Shown: positions 35,320 through 44,483 of the stretch, one piece after another | How the letters are laid out: every line of letters begins with the position of its first letter | Numbering within the stretch: the stretch's first letter is position 1 | Assembly: GCA_000701725.1 (NCBI GenBank) | Contig: JNJQ01000009.1 | Location: 30,002 to 94,001, forward strand | Reading direction: 5' to 3' | DNA from: Erysipelotrichaceae bacterium NK3D112 | GTDB lineage: Bacteria; Bacillota_I; Bacilli_A; Erysipelotrichales; Erysipelotrichaceae | DNA length: 64,000 nucleotides | Notes under the pieces: generated by a model | Seen by the model: only the letters and a program-made list of their open reading frames with translations | What the model was told of the DNA's origin: nothing | Databases searched by the model: none | Position numbers and translations under genes: made by a program

Positions 35320-38118
35320 ATGTCAGAAAGACCACACTCCAGAAAGAGAAATGATTCCGGCAAAACCGGTGAAGTTAACCGCCGCGGCGAAGGACTCGGT
35401 AAAAAAAACCCGTCGGGAAACAGCGGCCGGGGTCAGAACGTCCAGGGCTCGGGATTGTTCGGCAGCGGAAAAAATGACGGATTTGATCTGGATGATGTCA
35501 TGAAGATACTGAAATCATCTCAGTCGCACGGCCCGGAAAGAGCCGGCGGCGGATTTGATATCAGCGATCTTCTGAACGGACTGCAGTCAAACAGCACCCA
35601 TGTGACAAACAACAACAATATCGATATCACCGATCTGATCAATCTGCTTCAGAACCAGGCCGGATCGGGCAGCGGCACCATCACCAATAACAACAATATT
35701 TCCATGGATGATCTGCTGAGTGCTTTGAACAACCAGAACAACTATGTTCACGGCAGCCAGCCCTCCCATGGATCAATCTCCCAGGTATCACAGGCACCGC
35801 AGACGCATTCCCAGCCGTCTTCACCTTCCGGCAATGCGGTTCCCCTGAATTCCGGTTCAAACAAGAGAAGAGGCGGCGGAAACGGATTCTTTTTCCTGCT
35901 GATCATTCTGCTTGTGCTGTTCTTTGTATTCGGCAGAGGCGGCTGCTCAGGAGGCGGCGGTTCCTCAACAATCAACACCAACACCAATACAAACACGAAC
36001 ACCAATGAAAACACAAATCCCAATGCCGGCGCAAACACGGCAAGTACATGGAATTACGGCACAGCCGTATCCCATGCCAACACCTATGTGGATGCTTCCT
36101 CAACAGCTGTAAACAATGAGGTTGCCAGCGGTTCGAGAAAGAAATACACGACGCTTGTGGGCAACGGCAATGATCAGGTCACCATGCTGGTGTACATGTG
36201 CGGAACCGATCTGGAATCCAATTACGGTATGGCTACCCAGGATCTGACCGAGATGGCTGCGGCAGTGCATTCCGACAAGATCAATATCATCGTTGAAACC
36301 GGCGGCACCAAGACATGGCGCAACCGTGCGGTCACAGCAGGCACAAACCAGATCTGGCGGGTTGTTGACAACGCGCTTGAGCCGCTTGAGTCAAATCTCG
36401 GCCGCAAGGCAATGACCGATCCTGCCACCCTGGCTGAATTCATCCGCTATGGCGCCGCGAACTATCCGGCCAACCGCTACATCCTTGTCTTCTGGGATCA
36501 TGGCGGAGGATCCGTAACCGGCTACGGCTATGATGAACTTTATCCCAACGGCTCCATGCCGGTGGACAGAATCCAGGCTGCCCTCGAGGCAGGCGGCGTC
36601 AAGTTTGATATCATCGGCTTTGACGCATGTCTGATGGCAAATATGGAAACCGCGGTTGCGGTGGAACCTTACGGCGACTATCTGCTGGCTTCGGAAGAGA
36701 CCGAGCCGGGCACAGGCTGGTATTACACGGACTGGCTGACTAAGTTCGCTGCCAACAGCTCCATGAGCTCGCTTGAAATCGGCCAGCTGGTCATCGATGA
36801 CTTCTGCACAAAGAGACAGCAGGGCGCAAGCAGTGCCGACAAGAACACACTGTCCCTGATCGATCTGGCGGAATTCAAGAATACCGTTCCGAGTGCGATG
36901 AGCGCCTTTGCAAAGAAGATCAACAGCGATATTTCCAATAACAACTACCGCAATGTATCCGATGCCAGAAGCGCTGCCCGTGAATTCGGACAGTCCAACA
37001 AGCTGGATCAGATTGACCTGATTCACTTCTGCTCAACTCTGAACACAAGCGAAGCCAAGGCTCTGGTCAACACACTGAAGAGCTGCGTCAAATACAACCG
37101 CACCAAGAACATCACCAATGCGTACGGCATCTCAATCTACTTCCCTTACCGCCGTACCCAGATGGTCAATTTGCTGCTGAGCATTTACAACAACATCGGC
37201 TTTGATACCGATTATGCCAAGGCGGTCAGAAGCTTCGCATCCCTGGCAGCCAGCGGACAGGTTGTTTCCGGCAGCACCTCCAACTCTTTGTACAACCTGC
37301 TTGGCGGCAGTGCTGTTTCCAACGGCACATCCTATGAATCGCTGGATCTTTCCTCACTGCTTGGCGGCGGCAGCGGCTCATCAGCTGTGCTGGATCAGCT
37401 GCTCGGCGGTTCCGGCTCCTATGATACCGGCATCCTGGATCTGTTCTCCGCACTCTATGGCAGAGCGCACATCGACAGTGAAGACCTCGTGCTCACTGAA
37501 AAGAACGGAAACAAGGTGCTCGCCCTGAGCGAGGATGACTGGTCTTTGATCCAGAGTGTCAAGCTCAATGTATGGGTTGACGATGATGGATCTTATGTCG
37601 ATCTCGGTGCTGACAATATCTTCGAATTCGATGAGGACGGAGATCTTGTGGTCAGCTGCGACGGTATGTGGCTGGCGCTCAATGATCAGATTGTTCCGTA
37701 TTACATGATGACGGATGAATATGTCAGCGAATCCGATTACAAGACAACCGGATATATCCCCGCGCTGCTCAACGGCAACGAGGTTCATCTGATTGTCGAA
37801 TTCTCCGATGAATATGAAACAGGCAAGGTGCTTGGCGCCGAGGCTGTCTATGACATCAACACTGAAGGCAAGCTGATGCCGGTTCTTGAAGGCGATGTCA
37901 TTGAATTCATCGCGGACTGCTACAACCCTGACGGAACATTCGATGATGCATATCTGCTCGGCGAACCCATCACCGTTGAACTCAACAGCGATGGCGAAGC
38001 GGATCTCACCATCTCCGATATGACTGTCAGTGCCGACAGACTGCTCTACGGTTATGAACTCACCGATGTTTACGGTGCTGTAAGATACACACCGTTTGAG
38101 GAGTACTTCCCCGGCTGA
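35320..38118 (+). CDS. Membrane-anchored clostripain-family (C11) cysteine protease
   Basis: This is a 932-residue protein. A disordered N-terminal tail (~1-187) holds four short repeats rich in Asp/Leu and Asn. A single transmembrane helix follows (~188-206, FFFLLIILLVLFFVFG), then an Asn/Thr-rich linker. The C11 peptidase domain has VYMCGTDLESNYG, catalytic His394 in FWDHGGGSV and Cys437 in DACLMANME. A ~200-residue C-terminal beta-rich region follows Gly/Ser-rich stretches. There is no signal peptide, so the helix should act as an anchor with the protease outside. GGGAGG lies upstream. It may process surface or secreted proteins. Confidence 0.9.
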   Translation: MSERPHSRKRNDSGKTGEVNRRGEGLGKKNPSGNSGRGQNVQGSGLFGSGKNDGFDLDDVMKILKSSQSHGPERAGGGFDISDLLNGLQSNSTHVTNNNNIDITDLINLLQNQAGSGSGTITNNNNISMDDLLSALNNQNNYVHGSQPSHGSISQVSQAPQTHSQPSSPSGNAVPLNSGSNKRRGGGNGFFFLLIILLVLFFVFGRGGCSGGGGSSTINTNTNTNTNTNENTNPNAGANTASTWNYGTAVSHANTYVDASSTAVNNEVASGSRKKYTTLVGNGNDQVTMLVYMCGTDLESNYGMATQDLTEMAAAVHSDKINIIVETGGTKTWRNRAVTAGTNQIWRVVDNALEPLESNLGRKAMTDPATLAEFIRYGAANYPANRYILVFWDHGGGSVTGYGYDELYPNGSMPVDRIQAALEAGGVKFDIIGFDACLMANMETAVAVEPYGDYLLASEETEPGTGWYYTDWLTKFAANSSMSSLEIGQLVIDDFCTKRQQGASSADKNTLSLIDLAEFKNTVPSAMSAFAKKINSDISNNNYRNVSDARSAAREFGQSNKLDQIDLIHFCSTLNTSEAKALVNTLKSCVKYNRTKNITNAYGISIYFPYRRTQMVNLLLSIYNNIGFDTDYAKAVRSFASLAASGQVVSGSTSNSLYNLLGGSAVSNGTSYESLDLSSLLGGGSGSSAVLDQLLGGSGSYDTGILDLFSALYGRAHIDSEDLVLTEKNGNKVLALSEDDWSLIQSVKLNVWVDDDGSYVDLGADNIFEFDEDGDLVVSCDGMWLALNDQIVPYYMMTDEYVSESDYKTTGYIPALLNGNEVHLIVEFSDEYETGKVLGAEAVYDINTEGKLMPVLEGDVIEFIADCYNPDGTFDDAYLLGEPITVELNSDGEADLTISDMTVSADRLLYGYELTDVYGAVRYTPFEEYFPG

Positions 38119-38129
38119 TCAGAAATTCT

Positions 38130-38165
38130 GCGGACTGTGCCGTATGGCATGGTCCGCTTTTTTTA
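38130..38165 (+). terminator. Terminator of the clostripain gene
   Basis: GCGGAC pairs with GTCCGC, with a further inner GCC/GGC pairing, followed by seven T residues. Confidence 0.85.
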
Positions 38166-38260
38166 TGAAAACCGCTGAAAACAATATGAAAAGAATTATG
38201 ACATATGATCAGAATTGTTAAAAATGTTAATTCATGCATGGTTTATTCGGCGATAAATCG

Positions 38261-38288
38261 TTGTAATTTGAAATTGAACGTTTATAAT
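38261..38288 (+). promoter_or_regulatory. Promoter of the 32-codon unit
   Basis: TTGTAA and TATAAT are separated by 16 bases. The predicted start lies about 25 bases before the small ORF. Confidence 0.65.
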
Positions 38289-38317
38289 CAATTCATCACA
38301 GACGAAAGGAGTGTTTT

Positions 38318-38416
38318 ATGAACTGCATTCAGAAGACAGTCGGAAACATCATCCTGCCGGTTCACGGCTGTGATTTTAATGCGGCTTTGATGACAGCTGG
38401 CAATACGGAACGATAA
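38318..38416 (+). CDS. 32-residue small protein
   Basis: This short frame begins MNCIQKTVGNIILPVHGCD and ends TAGNTER. AAAGGAG lies about 6 bases before the ATG, a promoter is directly upstream and a terminator overlaps its stop. It could be a leader peptide for the nucleoside transporter operon or an independent small protein. Two cysteines (residues 3 and 18) are present. I recognise no family. It recalls the 39-codon unit at 15018 in layout, not in sequence. Confidence 0.5.
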   Translation: MNCIQKTVGNIILPVHGCDFNAALMTAGNTER

Positions 38417-38458
38417 CGGATTCATCTGTTTTATGATTCAGAATGATCCGTTTTTTGT
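38413..38458 (+). terminator. Terminator/attenuator before the BMP operon
   Basis: AACGGAT(T)CATCTG pairs with CAGAATGATCCGTT (small bulge), followed by six T residues. It separates the 32-codon ORF from the lipoprotein gene. Read-through would make it an attenuator. Confidence 0.65.
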
Positions 38459-38510
38459 TTCAGTCATCTGACCGTGTTTTGAACCGGGAAAATAAATGGA
38501 GGAAAGAAAA

Positions 38511-39803
38511 ATGAAAAAGCTTCTTACCGCTGCTTTATCCGCAATGATGGCTCTGTCCCTGACAGCCTGCGGCAGCAGCACACCTGCATCTGACAAAGAA
38601 GACGAAGCTCCCGCTGAAGAAGCCGCTGTTGAAACAAACGGCAAAATCGGCGTCATCCTCGTCGGCGATGAGAATGAAGGCTACACAGCTGCTCATATCG
38701 AAGGCATCAACAAGGCGGCTGCTGATCTCGGTATCGCGCCTGAAAACATCATGTGGAAATACATGATCGAAGAAAACCAGGCTTGTGCTGATGCGGCTGA
38801 GGACCTGGTTGACCAGGGTGCGACACTCGTCATCTCCAACTCCTACGGTCATCAGACATATATGCAGCAGGTCGCGGCTGAACACTCCGATGTCACATTC
38901 ATTTCCATGACAGGTGACACAGCGGCCAACTCCGGTCTTGCCAACTTCAAGAACGCATTCAACCAGACATATCAGTCCCGTTACGTTTCCGGTATCGTCG
39001 GCGGCATGAAGCTCGCTGAACTCGTCGCAAACGGTGAGGTTTCCCCGGAAAAGACACCGGAAGCCTACACAGCTGACGGCGATATCAAGATCGGTTATGT
39101 CGGCGCATTCCCTTATGCAGAAGTTGTTTCCGGCTTCACAGCATTCTATCTCGGCGTCAAGGCAATCGTTCCGAACGTTCACATGATCGTTGAATACACA
39201 AGCTCCTGGGCTGACCAGGTTGCCGAAGGCACAACAGCTGAAAAGCTGATCGCAGACGGCTGCGTGATCATTTCCCAGCATGCGGACACAACCGGTGCTC
39301 CGAGCGCAATCCAGGCTGCCAATGACAGCGGCAAGCCCGTCTACTCCGTCGGCTACAACGTTTCCATGCTGGAAGTTGCTCCGAAGGCTGCTCTGACATC
39401 CGCTTCCAATGACTGGTCCGTATATTACAACTATGCATTCAAGCAGTGGCTTGACGGCAAGGCAATGGACATCCCGGCTGACTGGAGCGAAGGCTATGAG
39501 ACAGGCGCTGTCAACATCACAGCTCTTGGCGAATCCTGCGCAGAAGGCACAGATGCCAAGGTTGCAGAAGTTGAAGCAGCTATCAAGGACGGCTCCCTCA
39601 ACGTATTCGATGTCACAACATTCACAGTCGGCGGCAAGGCCCTGACAGAAGAGGACGGATGCGATCTTGACTTCGATGGAACAGCTGACATCTTCCCTGT
39701 TTCCAACGGCGCATTCCATGAGTCCGACACAAAGAACGGCATGCGTTCCGCTCCGTACTTCAGCTTCATCATCGACGGCATCGATTCCAACACAAACAAC
39801 TGA
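38511..39803 (+). CDS. BMP-family solute-binding lipoprotein (probable nucleoside ABC importer)
   Basis: This 430-residue lipoprotein has the signal peptide MKKLLTAALSAMMALSLTAC with lipid-carrying Cys20. The mature protein is of the Med/BMP type, which binds nucleosides (IGVILVGDENEGYTAAHIEG, VSGIVGGMKLAEL). GGAGG at 38497 selects the ATG at 38511. The ATPase and two permeases follow. A hairpin terminator after it probably raises binding-protein levels above those of the membrane complex. Confidence 0.92.
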   Translation: MKKLLTAALSAMMALSLTACGSSTPASDKEDEAPAEEAAVETNGKIGVILVGDENEGYTAAHIEGINKAAADLGIAPENIMWKYMIEENQACADAAEDLVDQGATLVISNSYGHQTYMQQVAAEHSDVTFISMTGDTAANSGLANFKNAFNQTYQSRYVSGIVGGMKLAELVANGEVSPEKTPEAYTADGDIKIGYVGAFPYAEVVSGFTAFYLGVKAIVPNVHMIVEYTSSWADQVAEGTTAEKLIADGCVIISQHADTTGAPSAIQAANDSGKPVYSVGYNVSMLEVAPKAALTSASNDWSVYYNYAFKQWLDGKAMDIPADWSEGYETGAVNITALGESCAEGTDAKVAEVEAAIKDGSLNVFDVTTFTVGGKALTEEDGCDLDFDGTADIFPVSNGAFHESDTKNGMRSAPYFSFIIDGIDSNTNN

Positions 39804-39843
39804 TCAGATACCGTTAAACAGATTTAAAAAAACAGGATTCAAC

Positions 39844-39886
39844 AAGGGAAACCGCCTGAAGTGGCGGCTTCCCTTATGTCTTTTTT
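39844..39886 (+). terminator. Intra-operon terminator after the lipoprotein gene
   Basis: AAGGGAA-CCGCC pairs with GGCGG-TTCCCTT (one mismatch) around a 5-base loop, followed by a T-rich run. Partial termination would favour the binding protein. Confidence 0.75.
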
Positions 39887-39907
39887 CAACAGGGAGGTAT
39901 GGGAAGT

Positions 39908-41446
39908 ATGGAAGACAGATCGGCTGTCCGTATGGAAAATGTGACCAAGCGCTTCGGCAGCGTCGTTGCCAATGATCACGTCAGCATGAATATCAACTAC
40001 GGGGAAATTCTGTCCATTCTCGGTGAAAACGGTTCGGGAAAGACCACGCTCATGAACATGCTGGCGGGAATCTATTATCCGGATGAAGGCTATTTCTATG
40101 TCAACGGCAGGGAAGTGACAATCAAAAGTCCCCATGATGCGTATAACCTCGGCATCGGTATGATTCATCAGCACTTCAAGCTGATCGATGTTTTCACCGC
40201 CGCGGAGAATATCATCCTCGGCATTGAAGGCTCCCGCACCTATGATCTGAAACAGGTCAACGCCAAAGTGCGCGAGATCGCGGACCGCTATGGCTTTGAC
40301 ATTGATCCCGAGCAGAAAGTCTATGAGATGAGCGTTGCCCAGAAACAGACACTGGAAATCGTCAAGATTCTTTACCGCGGCGCGAACATCCTGATCCTTG
40401 ATGAGCCGACGGCGGTTCTGACTCCCCAGGAGACAGAAAAACTCTTCGCGGTATTAAGAGCGATGAGAAGCGACGGCAAGGCGGTTGTTCTGATCACCCA
40501 CAAACTGAATGAGGTGCTGGAACTTTCCGACCGTGTTTCCATTCTGCGCAAGGGACAGTACATCACAACCATTCCCACACCGGTGGCCACCGAACAGATC
40601 CTGACCGAGGCGATGGTCGGTGAAAAGGTGACACTGGATATCGACAGACCTGATCCCGTCAACCCGCAGAAGCGTCTGGAAGTCAGACATCTCACGGTTT
40701 ACAGTGAAGAGCGCATCAAGGCGCTGGACGATGTGTCCTTTGATGTCAACAGCGGAGAAATCCTCGGTATTGCGGGTATTTCCGGCTGCGGACAGAAAGA
40801 ACTGCTGGAAGCGATTGCCGGTCTTCAGAGAATCGAGGAGGGCGGCAGTGTGATCTATACCGATCCCAAGGGCAATACACAGGACCTTTCCGGCATGTCG
40901 GTGCGTGACATCCGCAACCTCGGCATTCATCTTTCCTTTGTCCCCGAGGACAGACTCGGAATGGGTCTGGTCGCTTCGATGGGCATGACGGAAAACATGA
41001 TGCTCAAGGAATATGACAAGGGCCGCTCACCTTTCCTGAACCGTTCGGATTCCCAGAAGACAGCGGATGAGATCCAGAAGGAGCTCGACGTCGTGACGCC
41101 AAGCCTTGACACACCGGTCAGAAAGCTTTCCGGCGGAAACGTGCAGAAGGTTCTGGTCGGCCGTGAAATCGCGGCGGAGCCGGTGATCCTGATGACTGCA
41201 TATGCGGTCAGAGGCCTGGATATTTCCAAATCCTATACGATTTACAATCTGCTCAGTGAGCAGAAGAAAAAAGGCGTGGCAGTCATTTATGTCGGTGAGG
41301 ACCTGGATGTGCTGCTGGCCCTGGCGGACAGAATCCTTGTGTTGTGCGGCGGCAAAGCCAATGGCGTGCTTGATGCCCGCACGGTCACCAAGGAGGAAGT
41401 CGGCAGAAGAATGACAAACATGGTGAATGAGGAGGCGAAGGCATGA
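39908..41446 (+). CDS. Nucleoside ABC transporter ATPase (two ATPase domains)
   Basis: This 512-residue duplicated ATPase belongs to the RbsA/NupA class. Domain 1 has Walker A GENGSGKTT, signature MSVAQKQTLEI and Walker B ILILDEPTAVLTP. Domain 2 has the atypical Walker A GISGCGQKE, signature LSGGNVQKVLVGRE and the degenerate Walker B VILMTAYAVRGLD, as is usual in this class. GGAGG at 39893-39897 is 10 bases before the ATG at 39908. An ATG at 39899 would be too close. It overlaps the first permease gene by 4 bases. Confidence 0.92.
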   Translation: MEDRSAVRMENVTKRFGSVVANDHVSMNINYGEILSILGENGSGKTTLMNMLAGIYYPDEGYFYVNGREVTIKSPHDAYNLGIGMIHQHFKLIDVFTAAENIILGIEGSRTYDLKQVNAKVREIADRYGFDIDPEQKVYEMSVAQKQTLEIVKILYRGANILILDEPTAVLTPQETEKLFAVLRAMRSDGKAVVLITHKLNEVLELSDRVSILRKGQYITTIPTPVATEQILTEAMVGEKVTLDIDRPDPVNPQKRLEVRHLTVYSEERIKALDDVSFDVNSGEILGIAGISGCGQKELLEAIAGLQRIEEGGSVIYTDPKGNTQDLSGMSVRDIRNLGIHLSFVPEDRLGMGLVASMGMTENMMLKEYDKGRSPFLNRSDSQKTADEIQKELDVVTPSLDTPVRKLSGGNVQKVLVGREIAAEPVILMTAYAVRGLDISKSYTIYNLLSEQKKKGVAVIYVGEDLDVLLALADRILVLCGGKANGVLDARTVTKEEVGRRMTNMVNEEAKA

Positions 41447-42564
41447 GAAACAAGTATGATAAACCGCATGACAGCCTGAAAGAGCCTCTGATTCATCTGG
41501 TCAGAAGAACCGATATTCCCGCGGCCAAAGCGTGGCTGATCCGCATCCTCTGTGTGCTTGCGGGCATGCTGGTATGCGCGCTCTTCATCATGAGCATCAC
41601 CAGCCTCAATCCGGTTTCCGTTTTCGCCTCGATGTTCTCCGGCGCTTTCGGAACCGCCAGAAGAATCTGGCAGACACTCAAGGATATGGGATTGCTGCTG
41701 ATTATCGCGGTCGGTCTGGCTCCAGCTTTCAAACTGCGTTTCTGGAATGTCGGCGCGGAAGGACAGATTCTGATTGGCGGCCTTGTTTCAGCGGCCTGGA
41801 TGACCAATTTCGGCGGCAAGATTCCCAACGCGCTGCTGCTTATGCTGATGTTTGTGTCAGCGGTGATCGTCGGTGCCGTCTGGGGCTTGATTCCCGCTTA
41901 CTTCAAGGCAAAATACAAAACCAACGAAACCCTGTTCACGCTGATGATGAACTATGTCGCGCTGCAGCTTGTTGAGTTCTGCGTGGACCTGTGGGACAAG
42001 AAACAGTCTCACTCCGTCGGTATCATCAACGGCGATACAAAGGCCGGCTGGATACCCGCCTTATTCGGACAGCAGTTCGCGCCGGTTGTGCTGATTGCGG
42101 CGATTCTGACTGCGGGAATGTATTTCTATATGAAAAATTCCAAGCAGGGATTTGAGATCAGTGTTGCCGGTGAAAGTGAAAACACGGCAAGATATGCGGG
42201 TATTTCGGTATCCAAAGTCATTATCCGCACGATGGCCATTTCCGCCGGTATCTGCGGTCTGGCCGGTTTCCTGGAAGTTGCCGGTATTTCCCATACCATT
42301 TCATCACTGACGGCAGGAGGCAGAGGCTTCACCGCGATCATCGTCGCATGGCTGGGAAAATTCAATCCGTTTGCGATGAGCCTGATCACCGCGGTTCTCG
42401 CATTCCTTTCCAGAGGCGCAACCCAGATCGCTTCCGATTTCAACTTCAATACCTATGCCAGTGAAATTCTGACCGGAATCATTCTGTTCTTTATCCTGGC
42501 AAGCGAGTTCTTCATCAATTACCGGCTGGTATTCCGTTCGAAGAAAGGAAAGGAGGCGCACTGA
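41443..42564 (+). CDS. Nucleoside ABC transporter permease 1
   Basis: This 373-residue permease of the BPD_transp_2 family has about eight to ten hydrophobic helices. Motifs include PAFKLRFWNVGAEGQILIGGL and NETLFTLMMNYVALQ, as well as ETARYAGISVSK-type coupling residues (SENTARYAGISV). It starts ATGA-overlapped with the ATPase. With its partner it forms the membrane channel. Confidence 0.92.
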   Translation: MRNKYDKPHDSLKEPLIHLVRRTDIPAAKAWLIRILCVLAGMLVCALFIMSITSLNPVSVFASMFSGAFGTARRIWQTLKDMGLLLIIAVGLAPAFKLRFWNVGAEGQILIGGLVSAAWMTNFGGKIPNALLLMLMFVSAVIVGAVWGLIPAYFKAKYKTNETLFTLMMNYVALQLVEFCVDLWDKKQSHSVGIINGDTKAGWIPALFGQQFAPVVLIAAILTAGMYFYMKNSKQGFEISVAGESENTARYAGISVSKVIIRTMAISAGICGLAGFLEVAGISHTISSLTAGGRGFTAIIVAWLGKFNPFAMSLITAVLAFLSRGATQIASDFNFNTYASEILTGIILFFILASEFFINYRLVFRSKKGKEAH

Positions 42565-42565
42565 T

Positions 42566-43597
42566 ATGACGATGACTTCATTGCTGGCATGGATCAATGC
42601 GGCGATCACTTTCGGCACGATCATCATGCTCGGCTCAGTGGGCGAAATTCTGACTGAGAAGAGCGGCAACCTGAACCTCGGTGTGCCGGGTATCATGTAT
42701 CTCGGCGCGATCGGCGCTTTGGCCGGTGCCTTCTTCTATGAAAACGGCAATCCCGCTCCCAACGGCGTCATCTCGATGTGCATTTCACTCTTATGCGCAT
42801 TGATCGCTTCAGGTCTGGGCGGACTGCTGTACTGCTTCATGACCGTAACGCTCAGAGCCAACCAGAATGTCACCGGTCTGACCCTGACTATCTTCGGCAG
42901 CGGTGTTGCCAACTTCTTCGGCGGCTCCCTTGTCAAGCTCTCCGGCGGTGTCGGTCAGATCTCGGTCGCGGCGGCCTCCTCGGTCTACCGTGCACAGATC
43001 CCCGTTCTTTCCAAGAACTTCGGCATCTTCAGCACAATCTTCTTCAGCTATGGCTTCCTGACCTATACGGCGATCATCATCGCCTTATGCGCAGGATGGT
43101 TCCTGAAGAAAACAAGAGCAGGCCTCAATCTCAGAGCGGTCGGTGAAAACCCGGCGACGGCGGATGCGGCAGGCATCAATGTCACGAAGTACAAATATCT
43201 CGCCACAACCATCGGCGCCATGATTGAAGGTCTTGGCGGTGTCTATTACGTCATGGACTATATCAAGGGCACATGGGACACCGGCGGAGGCATTGAGGCG
43301 CTTGGCTGGCTGGCGGTGGCGCTGGTCATCTTCACCAGCTGGAAGCCGATCTCGGCAATCTGGGGATCCTTCGTGTTCGGATTATGCTACTGGGTATATC
43401 TTTATATTCCCGCAGGCATTTCACAGGTATTGGCAAAGGCGCTCGGCACGGCGAATCCTTCCCATATGCAGAATCTCTACAGAATGATTCCGTATCTTGT
43501 GACGATTGTCATTCTGATCATTGTTTCAAAACGAAAACGGCGGGAAAACCAGAACCCGCAGTCACTCGGCATCTCTTATTTCAGAGAGGAGAGGTGA
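42566..43597 (+). CDS. Nucleoside ABC transporter permease 2
   Basis: This 343-residue second BPD_transp_2 permease starts one base after the first ends. Helices are separated by short loops. SGNLNLGVPGIMYLGAIGA and LNLRAVGENPATADAAGINV are the class-typical motifs, the latter facing the ATPase. It completes a four-gene nucleoside importer. Confidence 0.92.
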   Translation: MTMTSLLAWINAAITFGTIIMLGSVGEILTEKSGNLNLGVPGIMYLGAIGALAGAFFYENGNPAPNGVISMCISLLCALIASGLGGLLYCFMTVTLRANQNVTGLTLTIFGSGVANFFGGSLVKLSGGVGQISVAAASSVYRAQIPVLSKNFGIFSTIFFSYGFLTYTAIIIALCAGWFLKKTRAGLNLRAVGENPATADAAGINVTKYKYLATTIGAMIEGLGGVYYVMDYIKGTWDTGGGIEALGWLAVALVIFTSWKPISAIWGSFVFGLCYWVYLYIPAGISQVLAKALGTANPSHMQNLYRMIPYLVTIVILIIVSKRKRRENQNPQSLGISYFREER

Positions 43598-43608
43598 CAG
43601 GACTGTCA

Positions 43609-43638
43609 ACGGCAGGGAATATCCCCGCCGTTTTTTCT
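43609..43638 (+). terminator. Terminator of the BMP operon
   Basis: AACGGC-GGG and CCC-GCCGTT form a stem with a short loop, followed by TTTTTT. It ends the nucleoside transporter operon. Confidence 0.85.
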
Positions 43639-43733
43639 GCCTTATCCCAATGGAAAAGCGTGCTAGAATAACCTTGAACAGGACAGTAAAGATTTCCAAC
43701 AGATCCGAACGTCCTTATAAGGAGAAAAACTCC

Positions 43734-44468
43734 ATGAACAATGCAATTCAGTATTTAAGAGAGTTCCATTTCGGGACCGTTGTTTTCCGTCTTGTTCTGG
43801 CCATGTTTTCCAGCGGAATCATCGGCTACGGCAGAACAAAACGCGCCAAAACAGCCGGCCTCAGAACATATATGTTGACGGGAATCGGGGCGGCAATGTC
43901 GATCCTGCTGGCATTGTATGAATATGAGATGATGAACAGCCTCTGGGCGGATACGGTTTCTTCCGTCGGACTGAAATTCGATGCCTCAAGGTTTTCAGCG
44001 GCGGTGATCGGCGGCATCGGTTTTCTGGCTGCCGGCTCAATCATCGGCACATCCCACCAGCAGGTCAAAGGTCTTACAACCGCAACCGGTCTTTTCGCCT
44101 CCGTCTGTATGGGCATTGCCTGCGGAGCGGGTTTCTATGAATGTGTCATCATCAGCTGTGTGCTGATCATGACCGCGCTGAATATCATGCAGCCGCTGGA
44201 AAGACAATATAAAAGAAGATGCCGCAATATCACGCTCTTTGTCGAGTTTGAAGACATCGAGAATGTTTCCGTGATTACCGATATGATCCGTTCGAAAAAT
44301 GCCGAAATCCAGGAGATCGAGATTGAGCGGATGAAAAAGGAAGGGGATGCGTACCCATGCGCGATCCTGAACCTGCGCTTAAGCAAAGAACAGATGTCCC
44401 ATTCGGATATGCTCTCTTCCATCGCTGAGCTGGACAGCGTCATCGCTATCGAGGAACTGATTTCTTAA
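43734..44468 (+). CDS. MgtC/SapB-family membrane protein
   Basis: This 244-residue protein has four hydrophobic helices near the N-terminus (GTVVFRLVLAMFSSGIIGYG; TYMLTGIGAAMSILLAL; AAVIGGIGFLAAGSII; TGLFASVCMGIACGAGF) and a C-terminal soluble ACT-like domain. GGAG lies 9 bases before the ATG. A longer open frame starts upstream but lacks a ribosome site. MgtC proteins influence magnesium and membrane-potential homeostasis. It is followed by a paralogue 15 bases away. Confidence 0.87.
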   Translation: MNNAIQYLREFHFGTVVFRLVLAMFSSGIIGYGRTKRAKTAGLRTYMLTGIGAAMSILLALYEYEMMNSLWADTVSSVGLKFDASRFSAAVIGGIGFLAAGSIIGTSHQQVKGLTTATGLFASVCMGIACGAGFYECVIISCVLIMTALNIMQPLERQYKRRCRNITLFVEFEDIENVSVITDMIRSKNAEIQEIEIERMKKEGDAYPCAILNLRLSKEQMSHSDMLSSIAELDSVIAIEELIS

Positions 44469-44483
44469 GGGAGGTATGAAACG

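Noticed and set aside
35980..36045. Asn/Thr repeat coding region of the clostripain gene as a microsatellite or CRISPR-like repeat
   Set aside because: It is a short in-frame linker of a single protein with no spacer pattern.
38166..38317. Possible purine riboswitch before the nucleoside transporter
   Set aside because: I found only a promoter and a short leader with the small ORF; no conserved purine-riboswitch core is visible.
38535..39719. 394-codon reverse frame opposite the BMP lipoprotein gene
   Set aside because: The forward frame has a clear lipoprotein signal and family motifs; the reverse translation is Cys- and His-rich noise.
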